Shown piece after piece: positions 16,774 through 25,750 of a DNA stretch of 64,000 nt. The notes beneath the pieces are model-generated. The model was not told the origin of the DNA. It searched no databases and saw only the letters and a list, made by a program, of their open reading frames with translations. Position 1 is the stretch's first letter. Every line of letters begins with the position of its first letter. The stretch spans positions 1 through 64,000 of the forward strand of contig NZ_LRAC01000013.1 of NCBI RefSeq assembly GCF_001517085.1, written 5' to 3'. This stretch comes from Paenibacillus sp. DMB5. Its GTDB lineage: Bacteria; Bacillota; Bacilli; Paenibacillales; Paenibacillaceae. The translations under genes were made by a program, and so were the position numbers.

Positions 16774-18333
16774 TTATTTCAAATATTTTCGGCGGTACAG
16801 CCTGTAGCCGACCGTCAGCAATCCCCCGAAGAACAGCAGGGCAATAATAATAACAACGATAAAAAATTGGTTCTGAATACTGAAGAGCCCTCTAAAGCTC
16901 TGGTACTGCTCCTCTTTATATTGAAAATCACTGCTTACTGCCTCGGGAACATAATCTACATTGAGCGCTTCACCGTTCACTCTGAGCACTCCGTCAGCGG
17001 AGGTAACGGTATAGCTGTCTGTAACCGTCTTATGCGCGGCCTGTTTATAATCGGCAAAGGTAATCCAGTAGCCTTCCACCGTCTGCAGCAGCGCCTCCAG
17101 TCCCGCTTCATCCTCCGGAAGATTTAGGGTCACGGCTGTATTCACCGGCAGCTGCGGCATGGTTTTGCCTTCATGCATAAGGTCCGCCAGAAAATCGGAT
17201 GTCATGCTGTAGAGCGAGGACGTGAAGGCGGCGGAAACATTGGTTTTCTCCATATGAATTACATTTTCATCCGGGAACAGCACCACCGAGTCAAAAAACT
17301 TCATGCCGGCCGAGGAATACTCCTTATCATAGGTCCAATAAAGGTCCGCCCCGATGCCCAGCGGCGCTATGCCGTTCTCTGCCAGCAGATTAATAAAGCT
17401 GTTCATTTTATCGCCAAGTGTGTGATCACTGCTGTTAATGGAAGGCATCACAACGGGAGCATTGACCAGAATGCTCCCGTTTTTGGACTGCACTACCTTG
17501 AGCGCATCCAGATAACGCTGCATGGCCGGAAAGTCCGTATTGCTGAATACCGGCCGTACACTGGCAATGAACGGAATTCCGGCATCGTACAGTCTGCCGG
17601 CCAGCTTCTCCAGCAGGGAGAGATCCGAGAACGGATAAATCTCTTTAATAACCAGATAAGGCTCAGCGGCAGCAGCTGCTCCCAGCCAGTCCTTCAGTAC
17701 ATAAGCCATCGCGAGCCGGCCGGCATTACCTGCGTCCAGATACGGCGCATAGGTGTAGCTGCCTGAGCTAATGGCATATGGAACCTTGCCGGGCGCACCC
17801 GGAAGCGTAAGGCTGCCGAAAGTCTTCTCCGCTCTGGCCGCCGCAATATATGGAGCCTGCTGCAGCTTGATAACCGGTACCCGAAAAGCGCCAACCGACA
17901 GCCCGGCGCTTCCCTCCTCAATCAGACCGGAAGACAGCTGCATAGTCCGCTGCAGTCCGGCGGGCGGATTATACCCGATATGCAGGTATTGCCCCCGGTA
18001 ACGGTCAATGTCAGACTCATAGGATGTGCCGGCAGACAGTTCAGGGTAATTAATAACGGTAATGACTCTGGCATATGCCTCCATGTCCCCCTGTTCATAA
18101 TGATCGAGCGAAACCACAGTCACCTGGACAGGATAGGCGGCAAGCAGGCGTTCCAGCTCCCGTACATTCCCTTCACGCGGGGTCCCTGCTGCCAGACTGT
18201 CATACAGCAGCAGCACTCCGGGCTGCTTGGCCGCAACCTGCAGCGCAGCCGCTTTTGCCGGGACTGCAGGCTGCAGCAGCAGGACTAGCGTCAGCAGCAA
18301 TGGCAGAAGCAGTTCCAGTCTGCGGCTGCTCAT
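16774..18333 (-). CDS. ydaL: DUF2334 polysaccharide-deacetylase-like protein, YdaL-like
   Basis: This 519-residue protein has a signal peptide (about 1-29) and a central DUF2334 domain distantly related to the NodB deacetylase barrel (LVIKEIYPFSDLSLLEKLA, then GIPFIASVRPVF). A C-terminal membrane helix (about 490-512) ends in a basic tail. It probably trims or deacetylates the exopolysaccharide on the outer face of the membrane. The start overlaps the preceding stop by 4 bases (ATGA). About 50 residues shorter than I recall for B. subtilis YdaL. Confidence 0.85.
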   Translation of the reverse strand: MSSRRLELLLPLLLTLVLLLQPAVPAKAAALQVAAKQPGVLLLYDSLAAGTPREGNVRELERLLAAYPVQVTVVSLDHYEQGDMEAYARVITVINYPELSAGTSYESDIDRYRGQYLHIGYNPPAGLQRTMQLSSGLIEEGSAGLSVGAFRVPVIKLQQAPYIAAARAEKTFGSLTLPGAPGKVPYAISSGSYTYAPYLDAGNAGRLAMAYVLKDWLGAAAAAEPYLVIKEIYPFSDLSLLEKLAGRLYDAGIPFIASVRPVFSNTDFPAMQRYLDALKVVQSKNGSILVNAPVVMPSINSSDHTLGDKMNSFINLLAENGIAPLGIGADLYWTYDKEYSSAGMKFFDSVVLFPDENVIHMEKTNVSAAFTSSLYSMTSDFLADLMHEGKTMPQLPVNTAVTLNLPEDEAGLEALLQTVEGYWITFADYKQAAHKTVTDSYTVTSADGVLRVNGEALNVDYVPEAVSSDFQYKEEQYQSFRGLFSIQNQFFIVVIIIALLFFGGLLTVGYRLYRRKYLK

Positions 18334-19865
18334 ATGCTGACGCCCTTCTGCACCTTCGGCATGCGGGCTGCCATGCCCGCTGCCGGCTCACGGCTGCCGG
18401 AGAATCTGCGGCCGATCACACCGGACAGGGCCAGCACCGATACGAGATCAAAGGACAGGGTGAACAGGAATTCATGCTTCGAGATATCCGCGTCGCCTGC
18501 CCCGATAATGGAGACCATAATACCGGACAAGCCTACTGCCATACTGGCTACAATCAGTGCCATCCGCTGCATCCCCCGTGAATCCCGCGCCTTGAGCGCT
18601 TTGATGAAGGACGGCATATATAGCCCGGTCACCAGCGCCATCCAGAGCAGGATGAAGCCGAAGGTTTTCGGGGCAAGAATCCCCTTCAGCAGACTGTACA
18701 GGGCAAAAAAGTGGCTCTGGGCCCGAAATTCCTTGCCCGCCGATTGCTCGTAGTTACCCATGGCTGCAGGTTTAATGGAAAACGCGCTTTGGGCAGCCAC
18801 ATCCAGAATCGAGCCGAACTGGTCCAGATTCGTAAGATAATATTTCAGGATCGAGACGAATCCGTATTTGCTGTAGAAATTCTCCTCCAGAACCGGTGAA
18901 TTGACATCAACCGTTCCGTACTGCTCATAGTAAATATTGTTTTTCAGGATAGCGTATTGTTCATTAATCCCGAAGGACTTCAGCGAGGTCTCCGGATTGG
19001 CTGAATCCTTCAGCACTCCCCGGGTCATCGCATGATACTGATTGATGTTGACGAACTCCTTGGAAATGTTCAGGTAGGTGCCGATTCCGGCTGCAAACAG
19101 CAGAACCAGTGAAATCACCGTCATTACACGGAAGATCCGGTCCTTTCTTACCCACAGGAGCATAATTCCGAGTACAGCCAGAATAATGCCTACCGGGGCA
19201 TTCTGCTGTTTCGAGGTTGTGAGGAGCAGCCCGCTGATGACAAACAGGACCAGCAGAAAATAATCATTGTACCGCTTCCTGTACAGGAGCAGCCATGCGG
19301 CAAACACGTACAGCATCATGATCAATACAATGCTCTCGCTATAAAAAGAATTGAAATAGGCAGTGTAACCCGTATCACCAAAAACAAAAATGGCCAGAAG
19401 GGCGCACAGCATCCCCTGTTTGCGGGTCATGCGGCACGTAATGGCTTCCACCAGCAGGTAAACGGCAGCAGCGTAGAGCAGCGTATAAATGGCCGCCTGA
19501 AACCGGATATCGAACACCGTGCTGCTGAACAGCAGCTTGTTAAGGCCGATGGCCAGACTGATGAACAGGGACTGGGACGAGTCGAGTGTTGCCCCGTTTT
19601 CGTTATAGTACTGATAGATGCCGAACTGCTTCACGAAATAGCCAAAGTACTGGCTGTCATAATCCGGCTGGCTGAAATAAAGTCCGTTGCTGTATATATT
19701 CCGGAAAAAGTCGCCGTTATCGGCCATCCCGATATAGGGAGCCGTGAACAGGGCGATCACCGTGATCAGCAGCACCCCGAAGGCGGCAACGAAGGCCGGG
19801 GAGGAGCGGAAGCCGGCAAGCATAACGCTCTGCCGCAATGTTGTCTTAACAGTGTTGTAGATCAA
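18330..19865 (-). CDS. Polytopic membrane protein, extra gene in EPS operon
   Basis: This 511-residue protein has about 11-12 membrane helices and a large loop around 265-375. The first extracytoplasmic loop carries MADNGDFFRN, an acidic motif placed as in GT-C glycosyltransferases and polymerases. I see no named family with certainty. It lies between the ydaJ- and ydaL-like genes, 18 bases from one and overlapping the other by 4 bases, so it is built into the operon. The B. subtilis ydaJKLMN operon lacks it. Likely roles are adding a side group from a lipid-linked sugar, or transport. Confidence 0.75.
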   Translation of the reverse strand: MIYNTVKTTLRQSVMLAGFRSSPAFVAAFGVLLITVIALFTAPYIGMADNGDFFRNIYSNGLYFSQPDYDSQYFGYFVKQFGIYQYYNENGATLDSSQSLFISLAIGLNKLLFSSTVFDIRFQAAIYTLLYAAAVYLLVEAITCRMTRKQGMLCALLAIFVFGDTGYTAYFNSFYSESIVLIMMLYVFAAWLLLYRKRYNDYFLLVLFVISGLLLTTSKQQNAPVGIILAVLGIMLLWVRKDRIFRVMTVISLVLLFAAGIGTYLNISKEFVNINQYHAMTRGVLKDSANPETSLKSFGINEQYAILKNNIYYEQYGTVDVNSPVLEENFYSKYGFVSILKYYLTNLDQFGSILDVAAQSAFSIKPAAMGNYEQSAGKEFRAQSHFFALYSLLKGILAPKTFGFILLWMALVTGLYMPSFIKALKARDSRGMQRMALIVASMAVGLSGIMVSIIGAGDADISKHEFLFTLSFDLVSVLALSGVIGRRFSGSREPAAGMAARMPKVQKGVSI

Positions 19866-19883
19866 GCGGATTCACCTTCGTTA

Positions 19884-21035
19884 TCATTCGTTTTTGGAGG
19901 AGTAGGAATAAGCCAGCAGCGCCATCAGATTGTCAAAAGAGTATGCCTGTCCGGTATTCGTGTCCCCAAACCCGCCGTACAGCGGACTTGCCGGGTCTGT
20001 AACTCTGAATTCATTCATCCGCTGGATGCTGTCCGCATAAAGTGCATCATCACCGGCGGCTGCACCAATCATCGCTGCCAGCGCATAGATTGCCGTGGAG
20101 CGTATATCATTCGCCGGCTCGCCGTCACGCGTATACTGCCCGTACAGCGTACCCGCCGCAACCTGCTCTCGAATATAACGGAGGCTTTCCGGATTCTGCC
20201 GGCCGACCTCGGTCAGATTCAGAATGCTGAGCAGCGATTCAACTGTATTAATACCGTCTGAGCTGTAAGCTCCCGATGCATAATCAAATCTCGTCTCATA
20301 GAAAGGAAAGGAATCGGACAGATACCCGCCCTCAATGATTTCGCTCATATTGTGCAACAAAATACCTTTAGATTCGCTACTAATCGACAAATTTCGCAAA
20401 ATACTTAGATTAATATAACACAAAGTTATAAACCCGTTGTTGTTGTGGTAATAACTGTCATATATATCAAACATATAGCCATCTTTAACATTATTGTTAT
20501 AAAATTTCTTGGAATGCTCTGCGGCTTCGTCTTTATATTCCTGATTATTAAAAACCTCTCCGGCCTCATATAAGGCCCCGATCATCCGCAGATCATCCAC
20601 AGCGGCATTAACCGTATACTGCTTATCCTTTTCGGGGCTGTAACGGTAGCTGAACCCGCCTTCCATGGCGAAGACCCGTTTGGCGAGCTCCCACTCTCCG
20701 GCAAACCGCCCGGCATCCCTGTTGCGTACGGCACTAAGCATCATCAGCGAGGCGGATTCACTAAGGATCTCATGGCCGGTTGCCACCTCTGCTGACTGGT
20801 CTGTTTCCAGCAGATTCGTATACACCCCATAGGGACCGGTAAGATGCTTGTCGATAAAGCTATACAGCTTCTGTATGTCTGCAGTATTCCCTTCAGGCGG
20901 CCGGACCGGGGTCTGTGACGGGGAAGAAGAAGCCGCTGTACTCGCTGAAGGTGCAGGCTGTGCCTTGTTGCTGCAGCCAGCCAGTAAGACCATAAACATT
21001 AGACAGACCAGAAGGGTGCTGCGTCCTCTATCCAA
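19884..21035 (-). CDS. ydaJ: Lipoprotein glycoside-hydrolase-8-like, YdaJ-like
   Basis: This 383-residue lipoprotein has the lipobox LLAGC (Cys21), a Ser/Pro-rich spacer and an alpha/alpha-toroid domain resembling GH8 enzymes. Conserved-looking acidic segments include GHEILSESASLMML and AAVDDLRMIGAL. It would cut or process the polymer outside the cell, as BcsZ does for cellulose. A TTG start at 21035 lies 7 bases after GAGGAG. It is the first gene of the operon. Codons for residues about 165-232 (20340-20540) are clearly more AT-rich than the rest. Confidence 0.82.
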   Translation of the reverse strand: MDRGRSTLLVCLMFMVLLAGCSNKAQPAPSASTAASSSPSQTPVRPPEGNTADIQKLYSFIDKHLTGPYGVYTNLLETDQSAEVATGHEILSESASLMMLSAVRNRDAGRFAGEWELAKRVFAMEGGFSYRYSPEKDKQYTVNAAVDDLRMIGALYEAGEVFNNQEYKDEAAEHSKKFYNNNVKDGYMFDIYDSYYHNNNGFITLCYINLSILRNLSISSESKGILLHNMSEIIEGGYLSDSFPFYETRFDYASGAYSSDGINTVESLLSILNLTEVGRQNPESLRYIREQVAAGTLYGQYTRDGEPANDIRSTAIYALAAMIGAAAGDDALYADSIQRMNEFRVTDPASPLYGGFGDTNTGQAYSFDNLMALLAYSYSSKNE

Positions 21036-21072
21036 ACCATCACTCCTCTACATAAAGGGATTTTTTTGTCGA

Positions 21073-21101
21073 TAATTATATTACGGTAATATAAGTCACA
21101 A
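21073..21101 (-). promoter_or_regulatory. EPS operon promoter with palindrome in the spacer
   Basis: The minus-strand promoter is TTGTGA (21101-21096), a 17-bp spacer and TAATTA (21078-21073). A perfect 19-bp palindrome, TTATATTACGGTAATATAA (21076-21094), fills the spacer and -10, an ideal place for a repressor. It lies about 40 bases before the ydaJ-like start. Confidence 0.6.
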
Positions 21102-21192
21102 AGTTGAACTCTTTTCCCATCATTTTGTGCCAAAATAATAAAATGATTCCTTTTTCCTAGTTTTTAACGGGGCTATGATCAAGTCCAGACAC

Positions 21193-21229
21193 AAAAAAAC
21201 TGCCTGCAGGTTATGCCTAACCCGGGCAG
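21193..21229 (-). terminator. Terminator of the K+ channel/ATP-grasp operon
   Basis: The minus-strand stem CTGCC...GGTTA / TAACC...GGCAG with loop GGCA is followed by seven T residues, just after the channel gene stop. Confidence 0.85.
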
Positions 21230-21247
21230 CTCTATTAAATGAGAACA

Positions 21248-22261
21248 TTATCCTTTAATCCTGCGGTACGTTTCTTCATCTGACACGACATACAGTCTGG
21301 CATCCGGCGGGATCAGCTGGTCCAGCTTGCGGTTGATTCCGAGATCGCCGCGGTCTGACAGCAGGGTGGCCCCCTGAAGCAGCAGCGCCTGAAAGGCCTC
21401 TCCATACGTCCGCCAGCCTGCATTCACCGGAACCTCATAGATGTCGTCCCCATGCCCGCGGCTGAGCAGCTGGCTGATCACCTCTGAATTTCCTTCCTGC
21501 AGCGCCGATCTTACAGCAAGCCTTGAAACTGCATCATGCGACAGCACAAATTCATTCACCTGGACATGCCGGAAATTCTGAATATGCTTCTCCTGCATAA
21601 TCTCTACTGTCGTATGTACCTGCGGAGCAATCCGCTCAATACTGGAAATGATCAGCAGCGATTTGCCGTCAACCAGTGAAGCCTCGTCAATACGGATGTC
21701 ACTGAATACAATGGCCGCTCTCGCCCCGCGGATGCCGGCCTTGAGCAGAATCTCATCGCTAGAGGGATCCCCGCTAATGAAATGCACCTGCTCCATCTGC
21801 TCCAGCGGATGCTTGCCGGTCTCGTCAATTATGACAATCTGGCATTTCGGCGCATAGCACAGAATTTCATCTACGGCTGCCTGCGTTTTCCGGCTCCAGT
21901 TAATCAGCACCACATGGTCTGTCCCGTGAAAGCTCAAGGTTCCCGCCCCTCTCCTTCTCTGTATCTCTCCCATTGCCTCGACAACCTTACCGATCACCAG
22001 ACTTAGAAGGCCGATGCCGAAGATGTACAGAAATATCGTAAATACCTTGCCTGAAGGCGTAGCGGCAAAATAATCACCATAGCCTACAGTAGACATTGTC
22101 GTCATGACCCAATAGAACGCATTGAACCAGCTGTTAAACGTATCAGGCTCCAGTGCATACGCAATCGTGGCGCTTAGCACAACAAAGCACAGAATCATGA
22201 CAGCAATGGTCTTTTTCTTCAATGCAATCAGCTTGCCGGATAATTTGAGGAGAAAATGCAC
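21248..22261 (-). CDS. Two-TM potassium channel with RCK domain (YugO/MthK-like)
   Basis: This 337-residue protein has one helix (about 17-37), a pore loop with filter TVGYGD (58-63), a second helix (about 72-95) and a cytoplasmic RCK/TrkA-type Rossmann domain (about 108-335). Four subunits form a K+-selective channel gated by a ligand or ion. B. subtilis YugO, of similar length, carries electrical signals in biofilms. It is the last gene of a six-gene operon with DUF350 and ATP-grasp proteins, a combination also found around GspS-like ligases elsewhere. Confidence 0.93.
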   Translation of the reverse strand: MHFLLKLSGKLIALKKKTIAVMILCFVVLSATIAYALEPDTFNSWFNAFYWVMTTMSTVGYGDYFAATPSGKVFTIFLYIFGIGLLSLVIGKVVEAMGEIQRRRGAGTLSFHGTDHVVLINWSRKTQAAVDEILCYAPKCQIVIIDETGKHPLEQMEQVHFISGDPSSDEILLKAGIRGARAAIVFSDIRIDEASLVDGKSLLIISSIERIAPQVHTTVEIMQEKHIQNFRHVQVNEFVLSHDAVSRLAVRSALQEGNSEVISQLLSRGHGDDIYEVPVNAGWRTYGEAFQALLLQGATLLSDRGDLGINRKLDQLIPPDARLYVVSDEETYRRIKG

Positions 22262-22340
22262 CTGCCCGCCCCTCTTCCCTAGTTAATGTGGCTGCCGCCG
22301 GTTTATGGACGGCGGACAGCCGCAGATTAATGCAAAGCTA

Positions 22341-22742
22341 TCAGATAATCAGGCTGCTTACCGCAAAGGACGTTCCGATAAATACCAGACAAAGCATCGT
22401 TCCCACAGCTGTATTACCGTTCTTCAGCTGCTCGGAAATCCTGAAGCCCGGAGTGAACAGTTCAAAGATCCAGTACGCTGCAATCAGGCAGACATACCCT
22501 ACAGCGAACCACAGCATCATATGCCAGATCGACGTATTCGTATACGCCGCCACACCAAGAATAATCGCTGTGGCCAGGAACTTGCCGCCGAGCGCCAGCG
22601 CTACTGCGACATTGCCTTTCTTGATTTCATCCATGTCCTTGAATGGCGTCATCAGCGTAAAGACGACCATGCCAAGCACCTGCAGCAGAATAATCGTTAA
22701 GACACTGACCACCAGATTAATTACTATCGTCAATTCGCCCAC
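22341..22742 (-). CDS. DUF350 integral membrane protein
   Basis: This 133-residue protein has four membrane helices in two similar pairs. The paired GN(V/T)AVALALG and NGNTAVGTML segments are typical of DUF350 (E. coli YjfL). The family has no proven biochemical role but recurs beside GspS-like ATP-grasp enzymes. The start overlaps the preceding lipoprotein gene by 13 bases, indicating coupled translation. Confidence 0.88.
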   Translation of the reverse strand: MGELTIVINLVVSVLTIILLQVLGMVVFTLMTPFKDMDEIKKGNVAVALALGGKFLATAIILGVAAYTNTSIWHMMLWFAVGYVCLIAAYWIFELFTPGFRISEQLKNGNTAVGTMLCLVFIGTSFAVSSLII

Positions 22743-23404
22743 CCCCGAAATTTCGCATAAGCCGAATCATAATCGGCAAAATCATGCACTTCCTCCAGCA
22801 CCACTGAAGCTGTTTTTGCCTTCTCCAGTGCCTTATAGCGCTCGTCATCTATCGGCTGCTTGATCCGGTTGCCGGAGGGCAGCTCGAGCACCGCAAAGTT
22901 TCTTGTCTTCTCCTGGTATTTCGTTTTGTATACCCCGACAAGGTCGACGTCCGTTGTAATCGATACCTTCAGATTCTTCAGATCCTCTGCCGCGGTGTTC
23001 TGGTCAGGATACGATTTAAGCGTCATCCATTCAGACAGCCGGACCTCATTCTTCTGATCGGCAGTGGTCGTCATCTCGGCATCCATGAACTGCAGTGTCC
23101 AGATCTTGTCACCCGTAGCATAGTTCCCGTCGTTGGGCAGCAGCTCATTATCCGGCAAAACGGTCATGTCACTGCCGATCAGATCGCCCACCGTGCTCTC
23201 TACCACCCGGTAATCCCAGGGCACACGCGACACACTGTCCGTGGTCTCCGCTGGAGTACCGGTATGAAATACACTGTCCTCATTGCTGGAGCAGGCGCCG
23301 AGCAGCAGCACGGCAATCATCAGCATGCCAAGCATCGCAGCCAGCCGGGCTCCTGCTGTTCCTGCAGCCCGCCCCATATTCCCTTTATTCCTATTCAAGC
23401 TCAC
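22730..23404 (-). CDS. Hypothetical lipoprotein (possibly DUF4247)
   Basis: This 224-residue lipoprotein has a long basic N-region, a hydrophobic stretch, the lipobox LLGAC (Cys at about 38) and then a soluble extracellular domain with no catalytic motif I recognise. Proteins annotated DUF4247 occupy this position in related Bacillales clusters; I assign that only tentatively. It overlaps genes on both sides (13 and 14 bases). Confidence 0.7.
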   Translation of the reverse strand: MSLNRNKGNMGRAAGTAGARLAAMLGMLMIAVLLLGACSSNEDSVFHTGTPAETTDSVSRVPWDYRVVESTVGDLIGSDMTVLPDNELLPNDGNYATGDKIWTLQFMDAEMTTTADQKNEVRLSEWMTLKSYPDQNTAAEDLKNLKVSITTDVDLVGVYKTKYQEKTRNFAVLELPSGNRIKQPIDDERYKALEKAKTASVVLEEVHDFADYDSAYAKFRGWAN

Positions 23405-24602
23405 TCACTCCTAACGCAATAAAATGACTGGCATTGCCTGTAATCGGTCCGCCAGCCCGCCCGAGCAGCCCGCAGGGCTTCCCGTTAATCACGAACATGC
23501 CGGTCAGCAGGTGAAGCTCACCCTCGGAAGTATTGATCCGGGCAAGCTCTGCTCTTTTCTGGTATACGGTCGGGAATAAGACACTGCTGTCAAAGCCCTC
23601 CTCGTCCGCAAGCTCCAGCTCGCCGCTGTCATTGAACAGGCGTACAGATCCCCCCTCGCGGCCGAATACCGATTTGGACACGAAGCTTCCCGAGAATACC
23701 GGCTTGTTGTACGTCGGCAGAACATAGCGGGAGATTACCTGCCGCTCCTCCTCCGTAAACAGCAGCCCCAGCTCATACATGCCCCATACGGCGGCAACCA
23801 GGCCCTTGGATTGCAGCAGGATGCTGTGCGGCCCGTTAAACAGCTGCAGCCGCCCTGTCTCTACGGCGTAGGCAAGCGCATCGCCGCCTTCATCTACTGC
23901 CATCCATTCCTTGGGATACAGGGCAAACATCCGCTCAATACGCCGGTTCTGCCCGTCATACACGTTGCCGTTATCAATCCACAGCTCGAGGCAGTCCACA
24001 CACTTTATATCCAGGCCGCTGTGGCGTACAAGCGCCTCTATGGTCCCTGAATCCTCCTGGTGGGTGCCGTAAGCAACACAGGCAGCGGTGTCCGGGCGCT
24101 CATGGCTCCAAGCCGTAGCCAGCAGCTCTTTCATTCCTGCGTTCGGACTTCCGATACCGGCCTGTTCACAGATCCACGGCGTCGCGATGGACGCTTCCAC
24201 ATATCCTGTTGGCGTGTCTGCGTTCAGCTCCAGCAGCTTGATCGTCCCGTCATCCGCTACGGCAAAATCAAACCGGGCATACCGGCTGATCAGCCCCGGT
24301 TCGGGCAGCGGCGTATCATCCAGCATCTGCCACAATACCGGCGGAATGCCGAGCAGCTCATATAAATCCTGTCTGCGGTGGACATAGCGCACCGCCTTAT
24401 CCAGAATTCCCCACAGCTTCTCCGAAGCATCGGCCAGCTCCCTGTAAGTCTCTGCGGACATTACAGCAATAGCGTCCAGCCAGTACTCCTCTTCCTCAAG
24501 ATCAGCCCACGTGAATCCCAGCTCATGCAGCCGTTCTACCCGCGGCGCACGCTCCAGGCCCGACTGGTCCAGCAGCTGAAAAACGCTGTTCTCCGGACTC
24601 AT
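23391..24602 (-). CDS. Glutathionylspermidine-synthase-like ATP-grasp ligase
   Basis: This 403-residue protein is a GspS-type ATP-grasp amide ligase without the amidase half, as in E. coli YgiC/YjfC. Visible family landmarks are ISRYARFDFAVADDGTIKLLELNADTP (acidic metal-binding residues, read near 24300-24220), YNKPVFSGSFVSKSVFGREGG and the terminal PITGNASHFIALG. Such enzymes join a carboxylate to an amine; the real substrates of the stand-alone members are unknown. It overlaps its neighbours by 4 and 14 bases. Confidence 0.88.
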   Translation of the reverse strand: MSPENSVFQLLDQSGLERAPRVERLHELGFTWADLEEEEYWLDAIAVMSAETYRELADASEKLWGILDKAVRYVHRRQDLYELLGIPPVLWQMLDDTPLPEPGLISRYARFDFAVADDGTIKLLELNADTPTGYVEASIATPWICEQAGIGSPNAGMKELLATAWSHERPDTAACVAYGTHQEDSGTIEALVRHSGLDIKCVDCLELWIDNGNVYDGQNRRIERMFALYPKEWMAVDEGGDALAYAVETGRLQLFNGPHSILLQSKGLVAAVWGMYELGLLFTEEERQVISRYVLPTYNKPVFSGSFVSKSVFGREGGSVRLFNDSGELELADEEGFDSSVLFPTVYQKRAELARINTSEGELHLLTGMFVINGKPCGLLGRAGGPITGNASHFIALGVSELE

Positions 24603-25333
24603 CCGCCGAAACCGCTGCTTCTGCCTGAGCTTTTGGAGGATGAGCTCTTCGAGGACCCCGATTTAACCGATGAGCTTGACTTGCTGCCTGAGCCTGTCGA
24701 GGAGCCCAGTCCGCTTGATTTTCCGCCTACGCCGCCGGCCGAGGAGGAGCCTCTGCGGGTGATCGAGCCGGTCGAGGATGTAGAGGTCTTCGGTTTAACG
24801 ACTGAGCCAGTGACCTGTTTGTTCTGAAAGCTTCCGCTGTTATACGTCGGCGGCTTATAGGTGGTCCGGGTGCCTCCGTAATAAGTGGGCCGGTCATTAT
24901 ACCAGCCTCTGGAGGAGTAGTTTGAGCCGCTGTTAAACAGCATGTGGTACAGCAGCAGGTCATCCCAGCCGAAGCCGTTACTGTATCCCCCGTAATTGTT
25001 GATTACCGTCGTTCCGCCGGAAGAAACAACACCGGTTCCCTCCTGTACGGTCTCCTCGGTATCCTCCTCCGGATAAGGAATGTTCCAGTCCACATTTGCG
25101 TCAAAATAGGCCTTGACCTCTTCAGTCGACCACGACACCAGCTGCGGCTCGCTGCCTGTGCTCCCGCCGGTGGCGTGAACGCCCCCGGGAACGAACATCG
25201 CGTTCGCCAGCAGGGCGATGCCCAGAGAGGTTGACAGAACACGCAGCGGTTTGCCTTCCGAGTTCAGCAATCTGGGCCCGCCGCTGTCCCTGGCAGGCTC
25301 CTTTGCCTTTTTCTCATCATTATCCACAATCAT
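24599..25333 (-). CDS. Secreted Ser/Gly-tailed protein beside ATP-grasp ligase
   Basis: This 244-residue protein has an N-terminal cytoplasmic segment, a hydrophobic stretch (about 33-52) and an acidic region. A Tyr/Asn/Gly-rich middle follows, then about 70 residues made almost only of Ser, Gly and Lys, ending SGFGG. E. coli YgiB (DUF1190), next to the YgiC ligase, has a similar tail, so this is a candidate substrate or tether of the adjacent enzyme. It overlaps that gene by 4 bases (ATGA). Confidence 0.75.
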   Translation of the reverse strand: MIVDNDEKKAKEPARDSGGPRLLNSEGKPLRVLSTSLGIALLANAMFVPGGVHATGGSTGSEPQLVSWSTEEVKAYFDANVDWNIPYPEEDTEETVQEGTGVVSSGGTTVINNYGGYSNGFGWDDLLLYHMLFNSGSNYSSRGWYNDRPTYYGGTRTTYKPPTYNSGSFQNKQVTGSVVKPKTSTSSTGSITRRGSSSAGGVGGKSSGLGSSTGSGSKSSSSVKSGSSKSSSSKSSGRSSGFGG

Positions 25334-25356
25334 TGCCTCCTTTCTCTAGCGCTCTC

Positions 25357-25575
25357 TTAACCCTCGGTGCGCATCGGAACAAGCAGAAGCTCCAGCTTCC
25401 CCTGATCCACATTCAGTCTTCCTTCCACCGTCTCGTATTCCTTGCCGCCGACCACAAGGTAATTCACATGCTCCAGGGCGGTAATCATGTTCATGCTCCA
25501 TACCCGCTCCTCAATGACACGCAGGTCACCTTCAGGCAGCTTTTCAAACAAAATAACACTCATTCCATTATCCAC
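25357..25575 (-). CDS. Small hypothetical protein, first gene of ATP-grasp operon
   Basis: This 72-residue soluble protein is predicted to be mostly beta and has no recognised family. A GTG at 25575 lies 11 bases after AGGAAGGA; an ATG at 25563 is an alternative start. It lies 23 bases before the Ser/Gly-tailed protein gene and appears to head the six-gene operon. Confidence 0.65.
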   Translation of the reverse strand: MDNGMSVILFEKLPEGDLRVIEERVWSMNMITALEHVNYLVVGGKEYETVEGRLNVDQGKLELLLVPMRTEG

Positions 25576-25750
25576 TAAATTACACTTCCTTCCTGTTAAC
25601 TATTACGCTTCTGATACGCAAATATCCTCTTTTCGTTTCATCTTCCAGGATCTGCGCACAGCTTTCGGCCGGAAGAAAAATAGCCGAACCGCAGCGCATA
25701 TGGCAATGCGGGCAACTCAGCTACATAAAGCACCAGACCATGAAATTTAG

